From Bos javanicus (taxonomy: Eukaryota > Chordata > Mammalia > Artiodactyla > Bovidae), in the NCBI RefSeq assembly GCF_032452875.1, contig NC_083885.1, positions 28,375,925 through 28,439,924 on the forward strand: a stretch of 64,000 nucleotides of DNA, read 5' to 3'. Of this stretch, positions 34,391 through 46,788 are shown one piece after another. Within the stretch, counting starts at the first letter, position 1, and the number at the start of each line of letters is the position of its first letter. The position numbers were made by a program, and so were the translations under genes. Below the pieces are notes generated by a model. The model was given only the letters and a program-made list of their open reading frames with translations. It did no database searches and had not been told where the DNA came from.

Positions 34391-35285
34391 GAGACATGTA
34401 ATTTAAAACATAGTACCAAAAAAACCCCCAAAACTGTACATATATCAAAAGCTCATGGGAACAGCAAACCCCAATACTACAATAGATAGCAACACAAAGA
34501 AAAAGCAACCCAAACACTAATATGTCATCTACCACAACAAAGGAGGAAGGAAAGAAAAATGACCCACAAAGCCAAAACAAGAAAATGGCATAGGAACATA
34601 TTTATCTTTAATGTAAATGGATTAAATGCCTCTACCAAAAGACACAAACTGGCTACATGGAAACAAAAACAAGACCTGTATATATATTGTCTACAAGAGC
34701 CCTACTTCAGACCTAGGGACACATACAGTCTGAAAGTAAGGGGATGGAAAAATATATTCCATGCAAATGGAAATCAAAAGAAAGCTGAAGAAGCAATATT
34801 CATATTGGACAAAACAGACTTTAAAATAAAGACTGTCACAAGAGACAAGGAAGGATACTACATAATGATCAAGGGACCAATCCAAGAAGAAAATATAACA
34901 GTTTTAAATATATGCACGAAGCATAGGAGTACCTCAATATATAAGGCAAATGCCAAAAGCCATAAAAGAGGAAGTCAACAGTAACACAATAATAGTGGGG
35001 AACTTTAACACTACACTTACACCAATGGATAGATCATCCAGATAGAAAATAAGGAAACACAAGCTTTAAATGACACATGAAACCAGATACACTTAATTGA
35101 TAGTTAAAGGACATCCCATCCAAAAACAGCAGAATAAACATTCTTCTCAATTATACAGGATAGATCACATCATGGTCCACAAGTCAAGCCTCAATAAATT
35201 TAAGAAACTGAAATCACATCAAGCATCCTTCTAACCACAATACTATGAGATTAGAAATAAATCACAGGAAAAAAATTATGTTAAA

Positions 35286-35308
35286 ACACACACACACACA
35301 CACACACA
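35286..35308. repeat. (CA)n microsatellite
   Basis: An uninterrupted CA run of about 11 units in the endonuclease-linker part of L1 #3. Confidence 0.93.
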
Positions 35309-35878
35309 TACATGGAGGGTAAACAATATGTTACTAAACAATCAATGGATCACTGAAGAAATTAGAGAGGAAATAAAAAATTACCTAGAGACAAATGACA
35401 ACAACAATATGACAATCCTTTCAAAACATATGGGTTACAGCAAAAGAAATTCCAGGAGGGAAGTCTATAGCAATACTATCTTACTTCAGGAAACAAGAAA
35501 AATCTCAAATAAACAACCTAACTTTGCATGTAAAGCAGTTAGAAAAAGAAGAACAAACAAATCTTGAAGTTATAAGGAAGAAATCATAAATATTAAAATA
35601 GAAATAAAAGAAACAGGACAAAAATAGAATAGAAAAGATCAATGAAACTAAAATCTGGACAGGATTCAAATAAATAAAATTATAAATGAAAAAGGAGAAG
35701 TTACAGCTGATACCACAGAAATACAAAGGACCATAAGGGACCATGATAAATTATATGCCAATAAATGGACAACATAGAAGAAAAGGAAAAATTCTTAGAA
35801 AGACATATTCTCCTAAGACTGAACCAGGAGGAAATATAAAATATGAACAGAGCAATCAACAATACTGAAATTGGAACT

Positions 35879-36062
35879 GTGGTGCACTGGGATGACCCAG
35901 AGGGAGGGTATGGGGAGGGAGGAGGGAGGAGGGTTCAGGATGGGAACACAGGTATACCTGTGGCAGATTCATTTTGATATTTGGCAAAACTAATACAATA
36001 TTGTAAAGTTTAAAAATAAAATAAAATTTAAAAATAAAATAAAAAAAATAAATAAAATAAAA
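35879..36062 (+). mobile_element. Very short young L1 3' UTR insertion
   Basis: The 3' UTR of a young ruminant L1 ('gtgcactgggatgacccagagg' to 'aatattgtaaagtttaaaaataaaat' plus an A-rich tail) interrupts ORF2 of L1 #3, which resumes at 'aaatttccaacaaacaaatgtcc'. No clear TSD. Confidence 0.82.
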
Positions 36063-36956
36063 ATTTCCAACAAACAAATGTCCTAGACCAAATTGCTTCA
36101 CAGGCAAGTTCTATCAAACATTTAAAGAAGAGTTACAGCTATCCTTCTGAAACTTTTCCAAAATGTTACAGAGGAAAGAATGCTCCAAATATCATTCAAT
36201 GAAGCCACCATCATCCTGATACCAAAACCAAAGATATCACACAGAAAAAGAAACTACAGGCTAATATCACTGATGAACATAGATTCAAAAATCCTCAACA
36301 AAATACGGTTATATGCTATGATCAACTGGGATATATTCCAGGGATGCAAGGATTCTTCAACATATAGAAATCAATCAATGTGATACATCACATTAACAAT
36401 AAAAATTATATGATCATCTCCATACATGAAGAAAAAGGTTCTGATAAGATTCAACATACATTTATGATAAAAACTCTCCAGAAAGTCAGCACAGAGGGAA
36501 TATACTGTAACACAGTGAAGGCCAAATAGGAAAAACACAAAGCACAAGTCATTCTCAATGGTGAAAATTGAGCATTTCCTCTAAGATTAGAACAAGACAA
36601 GACTGTATACTCTTTCCACTTTTATCCAACAGTTCTGGAATTCTTACTCATGGCAATCATAAAACAAAAAGAAATAAAAGGAATCCAAATTGGAAAAGAA
36701 GAGGCAAACTGTCACTGTTTGCAAATAACATGATACCATACATAGAAAATCCTAATGATGCTGCCAGAAAACTATGAGAGCTCATAAATGAATGTGGTAG
36801 ATTTGTAGGTTATAAGATCAATACACAGAAATCTCTTGTATGCCTGTATACTAAAAATGACATATAAGAAAAAGAAATTATTGAAACAACCCCATTTACC
36901 ATTGCATCAAAAAAGAATAAAGTACATAGAAATAAGCCTACCTAGGGAGGGAAAGG

Positions 36957-37228
36957 AGAAGGTGATGGCACCCCACTCCAGTACTCTTGCCTGGAGACTC
37001 CCATGGACGGAGGAGCCTGGTAGGCTGCAGTCCATGGGGTTGCTAGGAGTCGGGCATGACTGAATGATTTCACTTTCACTTGTCACTCATGCATTGGAGA
37101 AGGAAATGGCAACTCACTCCAGTATTCTTTCCTGGAGAATCCCAGGGACAGAGGAGCCTAGTGGGCTGCCATCTATGGGATCGCATAGTGTTGGACATGA
37201 CTGAAGTGACTTAGCAGCAGCAGCAGGG
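36957..37228 (+). mobile_element. Bov-A2 SINE with imperfect TSD
   Basis: A dimeric SINE with a (CAG)n end. The flanks carry agggagggaaa (about 36945) and agggagagaaa (about 37226), which differ at one base. It lies in the ORF2 of L1 #3. Confidence 0.88.
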
Positions 37229-37562
37229 AGAGAAAAGACTTGTACTCCAAAAACTTAATGATGTTGATGAAAGATGACACAAGTAGATGGAGAGATATAC
37301 AATATTTTTGGATTGGAAGAATCAATACTGTCAAAATGACTCTACTACCCAATCTACAAATTCACTGCAATCCCTATGAAATGATCAACTATTACATTTT
37401 TCACAGAACTGGGACCAAAAAATTTTTTTTTAATTTGTATGGAAACACAAGATACCCTGAATAGCCAAAGCAATCTTGATAAAGAAAACATAGCTAGAAA
37501 AATCAGTCCCCTGACTTCAGACTATACTACAAAGCTACAGTAATTAAAACAGCATGGTACTG

Positions 37563-37563
<1 letters not shown>

Positions 37564-37599
<36 letters not shown>
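37564..37599. repeat. (CA)18 microsatellite
   Basis: A perfect CA run that arose at a 'ggcacaaa' site within ORF2 of L1 #3. It is likely length-variable between individuals. Confidence 0.96.
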
Positions 37600-37602
<3 letters not shown>

Positions 37603-38992
37603 CAGAGGTCAGTGGAACAGAATAGAAACTCCAGAGATAAGCCCATACACCTATGGTCACCTAGTCTATGACAAAGGAGGCAAGAATATACAATGGAGAA
37701 AGAAAAGACAGTCTCTTCAGTGAGTGGTGATTGGAAAACTGTGGACAGCTACATGTAAAAGAGTGAAATTAGAACACTCCTTAACACCATACACAAAAAT
37801 AAACTCAAAATGGATTAAAGATCTAATTACAAAGCCAGACATTATAAAACTCTTAGAAGAAAACATAGGCAGAGCACACTTTGACATAAATTACAGCAAG
37901 ATCTTTTCTGATTCACCTCCTGCAGTAGTGAAAATAAAAATAGACAAAAGCGTTCTAATTAAACTTAGAAGTTTTTGCACTGCAAAGGAAACCATAAACA
38001 AAATACTCTCAGAATGGGAGAAAGTATTTCCAAAGCAAGAAACTGAGAGGGATTAATCTCCAAAATATACTAACAGCGCATGCAGCTCAATATACAAGAA
38101 AAAAAAAAAAAACCCAATCAAAAAATGGGTAGAAGATCTAAATACACATTAGTCAAAGAAGACATATAGATAGCCAAAAAGCATGTGAAAAGCTGCTCAA
38201 CATCACTAATTATTAGAGACATTCAAACCAAAACTACAATGATGTACCATTTCATACTGTCAGAATGACCATCATCAAAAAAATCTACAAACAGTAAATG
38301 CTTGAGAGGATGTGAACAAAGGGGAACCCTCCTATGCTGCTGGCATGAATGTTAATTTGTATAGCCACTATGGAGAAAAATACGGAGGTTCCTTAAAAAA
38401 ATAAAAATAGAACTACCATATGACCAAAAAATCCCACTCCTAGGCATATAACCAGAGAAAACCATAATTCAAAAGGATATATGCACTCTAATGTTCAATG
38501 AAGCACTATTTACTGCATTGAAATAGCCAGAACATGGAAGAAAACAAAATGTCCTTCAACAGAGGAATATTTATAGAGAAGATGTGGTACATATATACAA
38601 TAAATTATTACTCAGCCTTAAAATAATGCCATCTGCAGCAACATGGGTAGACCTAGAGACTGTCATACTGACTGAAGTAACCTAGACACAGAAAAACAAT
38701 TACGTGATACTCTTATATGTGGAAGCTTAAAAAAGGTACAAATGAATCTATTTACAAAACAGAAATAAGACTCACAGATGCAGAAAGCAAACTTAAGAGT
38801 TACAAGGGGATGGGGAAAGTGATGATTTGGGAGCCTGGGCTTGACATATACACACTACTATATATAAAATAGATGACTAATAAGAACCTACTTCAAAGTA
38901 CCAGGAACTGTACTTAATATACTTTAATATGGCCTATATGTGCAAAGAATCTGAAAAGAATGGATATATATTTTTAAAAGAAAAAAAAAAAA

Positions 38993-39943
38993 GGTGTTTT
39001 GAAAGCCAGACAGCTACATGTAAAAGAATGACATTACAACATTCTCTAAAACCATATACAAAAATAAACTGAAAATGGCTTAAAAAACTAAATGTAAAAC
39101 TGGGTACTATAAAACTCCTAGAGGAAAACAGTCAGAACACGAACACTCTGACATAAATCACAGCAAGATCTTTTTTTTTGTAAATTTATTTTTTGCAAGA
39201 TCTCTTTAGATCCACATCCAAAAGTAATGAAAATAAAAATAAACAAATGGGGACTAATTTAATTTATAAGTATTTGTACACTGCTGGTGGAAATATAAGT
39301 TGATACAGCCACTATGGAAAACAGTATGGAGGTTACTCAGAAAACTAAAAATAAAATTACCATATGATCTGGAAATCTAACTCCTGGGAACATACTTGGA
39401 CAAACTATAATTCAAAAAGATACATACACCCCTATGTTGATAGCAGCACTATTCACAATAGCCAAGACATGAAAACAACCTAACTGTCCATCAGCAGATG
39501 AATGAGTATAGAAGATATGGTGTATATATAATGGAAACTACTCAACAATAAAAAAAGAATGAAATAATGTCATTTGCAGAAACGTGGATGCAACTAGAGA
39601 TTATCATACTAAGTTGGCAAGAGAAAGGCCAACACCATATGATATTATTTATATGTGGATTCTAAAATATGACCAGAAAGAGATACATAAACAGAGAACA
39701 GACCTGGTGTTGCCAAGGGAGAGGGGATGTACTGGGAGTTTGGGGTTGGTATATGTAAATTATTTATTACATTTAGAGCAGATAAACAACAAGGTCCTAA
39801 TGTATAGCACAGGGAAATGTATTCAATATCCTGTGATAAACCATAATGGAAAAGAACATAAAAAATAACATATTTGTGTGTATAATTGGGTCCCTTCACT
39901 GAATAGCAGAGATTGGTACAATACTGTAAATAAACTATAAGGC
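38993..39943 (+). mobile_element. L1 copy #4, 3' end
   Basis: A 5'-truncated L1 beginning in late ORF2 ('agccagacagctacatgtaaaagaatg') follows the A-run of L1 #3. It runs through 'gatgaatgagtatagaagatatgg' and the 3' UTR word 'gataaacaacaaggtcctaatgtatagcacaggg', and ends near 'gtacaatactgtaaataaactataag'. An internal deletion lies near 39260. Confidence 0.78.
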
Positions 39944-40153
39944 TCTAAGTGTTAGTTACTCAGTCGTGTCCAACTCTTTGTGACCCCATGAACTGTAGCC
40001 CGCTAGGCTCCTTTTTCTATGGGATTCCTCAGTCAAGAACACTGGAGTGGGTTTCCATGCCCTCTTCCAGGGGATCTTCCCTACCCAGGGATCAAACCCA
40101 GGTCTCCTGCATTGCAGGATGATTCTTAACCATCTGTTCCGTCAGGGAAGCCT
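39944..40153 (-). mobile_element. Bov-tA SINE, antisense
   Basis: A full antisense Bov-tA from 'gtgttagttactcagtcgtgtcc' to 'ccgtcagggaagcc'. It separates L1 #4 from L1 #5. Confidence 0.92.
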
Positions 40154-42330
40154 AACGTGTACTTCAATTAAAGAAAAAACACTAAAAAAGAAAACACTTA
40201 CAAGCTGTTGCACAGCAAAGGAAATCATAAACAAAGCAAGCAAACAAACAAACACAGTAACTCATGGAATAGGAGAAAATATTTGCAAGCAGAGGGACTG
40301 ACAAGGGATTAATCTTCAAAATATGCAAACAACTCATGCAGCTCAATATTAAACAAACAAACAACCTAATAAAAAAAACGAGTGGAAGATTACTCCAAAG
40401 AAGACACAGATGGCCATCAGGCACATGGCAAGATGCTTAACATCATTAATTATTAGGAAAATGCAAATCAAAATTATAGTGAGGTATCACCTCATACTGG
40501 TGATAGAATGGGCATCATTAAAAAAATTTACAAACAATAAATGCTGGAGAGGGTGTGGAGAAAAGAGAACCCTCCTACACTATTGGTAGGAAGGTAAATT
40601 GATACACACAATATGGAGAATAATATGGAAGGTCCTTGGAAAACCAAAAATATAGCTACAATATGATCCAGCAATACCATTTTTAGGCATATACCAGAGA
40701 AAAGCATAATTTGAATAGACATACATACCCCAGCGTTCACTGCAGCACTTTTTACAATAACCAGGACATGGAAGCAATCTAAATGTTCACTGGCTGAGGA
40801 ATGGCAAAAGATGTGGTACATATATACAATGGTACTCAGCCATATAAAAGAAATAAATAATGCCATTTTCAGTGACATGGCTGGACCTAGAAATTGTTAT
40901 ATTGAATGAAGTAAGTCAGACACAGAAAAACAAATATATGATACACTTATATGTGAAATCTAAAAACATGATACAAATAAATATATTTATAAAGCAGACA
41001 TAGAATCACAGATGTAGACCTCAAACTTATGGTTACCTAGAGGGACAGGTGGAGGAGGGATAAATTTGGAGGCTGGGATTGACATATACACACTACTTAT
41101 ATACAATACATAACTAATAATTGCAAAGGAAACAACTGACAAAGGATTAATCTCCTAAATATACAAGCAGCCCATGCAGCTCAATATCAGAAAAACAAAC
41201 ACCTCAATCAAAAAATGGGTGGAAGACCTAAACAGACATTTCTCCAAAGAAGATATACAGCAAACACATGAAAAGAAGTTCAGCATCACTCATGATTAGA
41301 GAAATGCAAATCAAAACTACAATAAGGTGTCAACTAACTCCTGGCCATCATTTAAAAAATCTACCAACAGTAAATGCTGGAAGGATGTGGAGATAAGGGA
41401 ACCCTCTTGCACAATTGGTAGGAATGTACATTGATACAGCCACTATGAAGAACAGTATGGCGATTCCTTTAAAAACTAGGAATAGAACAACCATATGACC
41501 CACCAATCTCACTACTGGGCATAAACCCTGAGAAAACCATAATTGAAAGAGACGCATGTACTCCAACGTTTGTTGGAGCACTGTTTACTGTATCTAGGAC
41601 ATGGAAGCAACCTAGACGTCCAAGAACAGGTGGAAGGATACAGAAATTGTGGTACATACACACAATGCAATAATACTCAGCTTTAAAAAAGAACACATTC
41701 AAGTCATTCCTAATGAGGTGGATAAACCTCAAGCATATTAAAGAGTGAAGTAAGTCAGAAAGACAAATATTGTATATTAATGTATGCCTATGGACTCTAG
41801 AAAGATAGTACTGATGAACCTATGTACAGAGCAGCAGTGGAGATGCAGACATAGAGAACAGACTGTGGACACAGTGGGGATGGGATGAATAGAGAGGACA
41901 GTATGGAATCATATATATTACCATATGGAAAAGAGAGAGCAACTGGGAACTTGCTGTTTGACTCAGGGAGCACAACCCAGTGCTCTATGATAACCTAGAG
42001 AGGTGGAATGGGGTAGGGGTATGGGAGGGGGATTCAGGAGAGAGGGGATATGTATATACCAGTGGCTGATTCATGCTGATGTATGGCAAAAACCAACACC
42101 ATACTGTAAATCAATTACCCTCCAATTTAAGAAAAAGAAAACAAAATAGATAACTAATAAGCACCTACTGTATGGCACAGGGAATGCTACTCAATACTCT
42201 GTAATTACCTATATAGGAATGAAATCTAAAAATGAGTGGATCTATGTATATGTGTAATGGATTCACTTTGCTATACAGCAGAAACATAACACTATAAATC
42301 AACTATACTCCAATAAAAATTAATTTTAAA
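40154..42330 (+). mobile_element. L1 copy #5, 3' end, split by L1 #6
   Basis: Late ORF2 ('caagctgttgcacagcaaagg') and 3' UTR, in two parts: 40154-41120 and 42151-42330. The second part starts 'taactaataagcacctactgtatggcacagg' and ends 'ctatactccaataaaaattaatttt' at the junction back into L1 #2. Confidence 0.78.
41121..42150 (+). mobile_element. L1 copy #6, 1.0 kb, with 10-bp TSD
   Basis: A 5'-truncated L1 (late ORF2 plus 3' UTR). It lies between perfect copies of taactaataa (41111-41120 and 42151-42160) in the 3' UTR of L1 #5, and its tail reads 'caatttaagaaaaagaaaac'. Its C-terminal ORF2 region is full of stops. Confidence 0.85.
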
Positions 42331-44395
42331 AAATCAGACCAAAAATAAAATACTTAGGAATAAATCTGACCAAGGAGGTAAAAGATTTATACACTGACAA
42401 CTCTGAAACATTAATAAAGGAAATTAAAGAGGATTCAAAGAAATAGATATCCCATGCTCTTGGATTGGACGAATTAATTTTGTTAAAATGGCAATACTAC
42501 CAAAAGCAATCTACAGATTTAATGAGATACCTATCAAATTTCCCATGACATTTTTCATAAACTAGTACAAATAATCCAAATGTTTATATGGAACAATAAA
42601 AGACCCAGAATTGCCAAAGCAAGTCAAAAAGAAGAAAAAAGCAGGAGACCTGACTCTCCCAGACTTTGGACAATACTACAAAGCTACAATAATTAAAACA
42701 ATATGATATTCATACAAAAATAGACATTTGGATCAATGGAACAGAATGGAAATACCAGAAATAAATTCACTCACCTTTCATCAATTAATCTTCAACAAAG
42801 GAGGCAAGAAACTAAAACAGGAAAAAGACCATCTCCTCAGCAAATGGTACTAGGAAAGTTGGACAGCTGCATGTAAGTCAGCGAAGTTAGAACACACCCT
42901 TCGGATCAGATCAGTCACTCAGTCATGTCCAACTCTTTGCGACCCCATGAATGGCAGCACACCAGGCCTCCCTGTCCATCACCAACTCTCGGAGTTCACT
43001 CAGACTCACGTCCATTGAGTCAGTGATGCCATCCAGCCATCTCATCCTCTGTCGTCCCCTTCTCCGCCTGCCCTCAATCCCTGCCAGCATCAGAGTCTTT
43101 TCCAATGAGTCAACTCTTCACATGAGGTGGCCAAAGTACTGGAGTTTCAGCTTTAGCATCATTCCTTCCAAAGAAATACCAGGGCTGATCTCCTTTAGAA
43201 TGGACTGGTTGGATCTCCTTGCTGTCCAAGGGACTCTCAAGAGTCTTCTCCAACACCACAGTTCATAAGCATCAATTCTTCGGTGCTCAGCCTTCTTCAC
43301 AGTCCAACTCTCACATCCATACATGACTACAGGAAAAACCATAGCCTTGAATAGACGAACCTTTGTTGGAAAAGTAATGTCTCCACTTTTGAATATGCTA
43401 TCTAGGTTGGTCATAACTTTCCTTCCAAGGAGCAAGCGTCTTTTAATTTCATGGCTGCAGTCACCATCTGCAGTGATCCAGGAGCCCAGAAAAATAAAGT
43501 CTGACACTGTTTCCCCATCTATTTCCCATGAAGTGATGGGACCAGATGCCATGATCTTCATTTTCTGAATGTTGAGCTTTAAGCCAACTTTTTCACTCTC
43601 CACTTTCACACCCTTAACCATGCACAAAATAAACTCAAAATGTCCTAAAATCTTAACTATAAAACATAACACCATAAAACTCCTAGAAGGCAAAATACTT
43701 TGACATAAATTGTTTCAGTGCTTTCTTAGGTCAGTCTCCCAGGACAACAGAAATAAAAGCAAAAATAAACAAATGTGACCTAATCAAACTTCCATGCTTT
43801 TGCATAGCAAAGGAAATCATAAAACAAAAATAAAACTTACAGAATGGGAAAAATATTTGCAAATGATATGACACACAAGGGGTTAACCTCCAAAATATAC
43901 AAACAGTTCATAAAACTCAACAACAAAAAAAATCAAATAACCCAATCAAGAAATGTGCAGAAAACCTTAAAAAGACATTTCTCCAAAGAGACACAGATGG
44001 TCTGTAGGCACATGAAAAAATGATCAATATTGCTAATTATTAGAGAAATTCAAATCAAAACTACAGTGTGGTATCTACCACCTCACACCAATCAGAATGG
44101 CCATAATTAAAAACCTACAAATAACAAATGCTGGGAGCATATGGAGAAAAGGGAATACTGTTATACTGCTGGTGGGAATGTAAGTTGGTACAGCCACTAT
44201 TGAAAACAGTATGGAGGTTCCTCAGAAAACTAAAAATATGACTATCATATCATCCAGCAATCCCAGTCCTAGGCACATACCTAGAGAAGATTAGAATTCA
44301 GAAGGATGCATGCACCCCAATGTTCTTAGAAATATTACTCACAATATCCAAGACATGGAAAGAATCTAAATGTTCACTGACAGAAGAATGGATGT
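42331..44395 (+). pseudogene. L1 #2 ORF2, C-terminal part
   Basis: ORF2 resumes ('cttggattggacgaattaattttg', 'cagactttggacaatactacaaagctac') and runs to 'gaagaatggat' near 44395, where sequence switches to inverted L1 3' UTR. It is interrupted by a BovB at 42902-43606. No frame is intact. Confidence 0.76.
42902..43606 (-). mobile_element. BovB LINE 3' half, antisense, with 9-bp TSD
   Basis: It lies between perfect cacaccctt copies (42893-42901 and 43607-43615). L1 ORF2 reads straight through when the insert is ignored. The minus-strand frame 43118-43693 keeps the C-terminal coding part (CESWTVKKAEHRRIDAYELW), but the RT active site is absent. Confidence 0.94.
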
Positions 44396-44645
44396 CGTTC
44401 TCTGTGCTATACAGTAGGACCTTGTTGTTTATTGATTCTAAATGTACTAGTTTGCTAGTAATAATGTACTAAATGTACTATTAACCCCAACCCCCCAGTC
44501 CATCCCTCTTCCTCTCCCCCTTCTACTTGGTAATCACAAATCTGTGAATTGTTTCTGTTTTGTAGATAGGTTTATTAGTGCCATATTTTAGAATTCATAT
44601 GTAAGTGATATCATATGTATTTGTCTTTCTCTTCCTGATTACTTT
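44396..44645 (-). mobile_element. L1 3' UTR fragment, inverted
   Basis: The plus strand reads 'gtgctatacagtaggaccttgttgtttatt' and 'ctttctcttcctgattactt', the antisense of an old L1 3' UTR. It follows sense L1 #2 directly, so it is either an in-place inversion of that element's own end or a separate antisense insert. Confidence 0.7.
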
Positions 44646-45417
44646 ATCCCCAGATGATGGAACAAGATAAATCACCAAAAAAAAAAAAAAAACCAACAAC
44701 AACAACAACAAAAAAACTAAATGGAGATAGGCAACCTTCCAGAAAAACTAATTCAGAATAATGATGGTGAATATGATCCAGGATCTCAGAAGAAGAAAGG
44801 AGAAGATGCAAGAAATGTTTACCAAAGAACTAAAGAACAAACACACAGATGTGAACAGTAAACTAGAAGGAATGATAGTAGAACAAATGAGGCAGAAGAA
44901 TGGATAAGTGACCTGGAAGGCAGAACGGTGGAAATCACTGGCACAAGACAGAATATAGAAGAGATCATGAAAAGAAATGAAGACAGCGTAGGAGATCTCT
45001 GGGACAACATTAAACACACCAATATTTGCATTATAGAAGAAGAGAGAGAAAGGACCCGAGAAAATATCTGAAGAGGTAATAGCTGAAAACTTCCCTAACA
45101 TGGGAAAAGAAATAGTCAACCAAGTCTAGGAAGCGTAGAGAGGCCCAGTCAGGATAAACCCAAGGAAACAAATACCAAGACATACAGTAATCAAAGTGAC
45201 AAAAATTAAAGACAAAGATAAATTATTAAAAGCAACAGGGAAAAAAAGACAAACAACAAACAAGAGAACTCCCATAGCATTATCAGCTGATTTCTCGGCA
45301 AAAACTCTACAAACCAGAAGGGAATGACACAATATACTCTAAGTGATGAAAAGTAAGAACCCACAACTAAGAATACCCAGAAAAACTTTCATTCAGATTT
45401 TGATAGAAAAATAAAAA
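44646..45417 (+). pseudogene. L1 ORF1 fragment (copy #7)
   Basis: Sense ORF1 words: 'gatgatggaacaagataaatcacc', 'cttccagaaaaactaattcagaataatg', 'gaggcagaagaatggataagtgacctggaagg' and 'cattcagattttgatag'. The frame is broken. There is no ORF2 after it; a young inverted L1 begins at 45418. Confidence 0.72.
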
Positions 45418-46788
45418 GCCATCTGTATGTCTTCTTTGGAGAAATGTCTGATTAGTTCTTTGGCCCACGTTTTCATTGGTTCTTTTATTTTTCTGGTATT
45501 TAGCAGCATGAATTGCTTGTATATTTTGGAAATTAATTCTTTGTCAGTGGTTTCATTTACTATTATTTTACCCCATTCTGAAGGCTGCCTTTTCACCTTG
45601 TTCACAGTTTCCTTCATTATGCAAACCTAAGTTTAATTAGGTCCCATTTGTTTATTTTTGTAATTATTTCCATTACTCTGGGAGGTGGGTCATAGAGGAT
45701 CTTCCTGTGATTTATGTTAGAGAATGTTCTGCCTATGTTTTCTTCTATGAGTTTTATGGTTTCTGGTCTTACATTTAGATCTTTAATCCATTTTTAGTTT
45801 CTTTTTGTGTATGGTGTTAGAAAGTGTTCTAGTTTCATTCTTTTATAAGTGGTTGACCAGTTTTCCCAGCAGATGCTCAACATCACTCATTATCAGAGAA
45901 CTGCAAATCAAAATCCCAGTGGGGTACCATCTCACAGTGGTCAGAACGGCTGCCATCAAAAAGTCTACAAACATTAAATGCTGGAGAGGGTGTGGAGAAA
46001 AGGGAACCCTCATGCACTGGTGGGAATGAAAACTGGTACAGCCACTATGGAGAATAGTGTGGAGCTTTCTTAAAAAACTGGAACTAGAACTGCCATACTA
46101 CTCAGCAATTCCACTGCTGGGCACACACACCAAGGAAACCAGAATTTAATATGTACCCCAATGTTCGTAGCAGCACTGTTTACAATAGCTAGGTCATGGA
46201 AGCAACTTAGATGTCCACTGGCAGACAATGGACATTGTCCAGTGAATAAGGGAATTGTGGTACATAGAATATTACTCAGATATCACAACAGAATATTACT
46301 CAGATATAAAAAAGAATGCATTTGAGTCAGTTCTGATGAGATGGATGAAACTGAAACCTATTATACAAAGTGAAATAAGTCAGAAAAAGAAACACCAATA
46401 CAGTATATTGACTCATATATATGGAATACAGAGAGATAGTAAAGATGATCCTATATGCAAGACAGCAAAAGAGATGCATGTAAAGAAAAGACTTTTGAAC
46501 TATGTGGGAGAAGGTAAGGGTGGAATGATTTGACAGAATAGCATTGAAACATGTATATTACCATGTGTAAAACAGATAACCAGAGCAAATTTGATGCATA
46601 AATCAGGGTACTCAAAGCTGGTGCTCTGGGAAAACCCAGAGGAATTGGGTGGGGAGGAAGATGAAAGGAGGATTCAGGATGAGGGGATACATGTACACCT
46701 GTGGCTGATTCATGATGATTTATGGCTAAAACAACCACAATATTGTAAATTAATTAGCCTCCAATAATTAATTTAAATTAAAAAAAAA
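45418..46788 (+). mobile_element. Young L1 with 5' inversion (twin priming)
   Basis: Left part 45418-45870: ORF2 sequence in antisense. Its start ('gccatctgtatgtcttctttgg') and end ('gaccagttttcccagc') equal positions about 17794 to 17337 of the inner L1. Right part 45871-46788: sense ORF2 end and 3' UTR, starting 'agatgctcaacatcactcat' (equal to about 17811) and ending in an A-run. About 16-17 bp are lost at the inversion point. A TSD cannot be told from the A-rich flanks. Confidence 0.85.

Larger units (their letters stand above)
34559..38600 (+). pseudogene. L1 #3 ORF2 remnant
   Basis: The endonuclease start is readable in 34559-34984 (FNVNGLNASTKRHKLATW, then CLQEPYFRPRDT, including the NxNG and QEP endonuclease motifs). 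The RT part is badly degraded: the FADD region reads 'ctgtttgcaaataacatgatac' (FANN), losing both catalytic aspartates. A C-terminal open piece lies at 37724-38056 (KRVKLEHSLTPYTKINSKWIKDL). Inactive. Confidence 0.78.
31342..38992 (+). mobile_element. L1 copy #3, near full length but degraded
   Basis: It begins at 'cgccagggagtcaagatggcagagaagtagg', a typical L1 5' end, and carries the 5' UTR (to about 33480), ORF1 (33480-34390) and ORF2 (34586 to about 38600). The 3' UTR ends in an A-run at about 38980. It is inserted in ORF2 of L1 #2. It is interrupted by a young L1 3' end (35879), a Bov-A2 (36957) and expanded CA repeats. No frame is intact. Confidence 0.8.
24072..44395 (+). mobile_element. 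L1 copy #2, composite, 5' UTR to late ORF2
   Basis: The copy begins with a ruminant L1 5' UTR. It continues through ORF1 (25408 to about 26810) and ORF2 (27232-28825, 30626-31341, 42331-44395). It is split by SINEs (25788, 26513), by a BovB/SINE/unknown block (28826-30625), by an 11-kb block of other L1s (31342-42330) and by a BovB (42902). The ORF2 order across the gaps is right: 31341 ends at 'acacctttaaaatca', and 42331 resumes at 'aaataaaatacttaggaataaatctgacc'. Confidence 0.78.
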
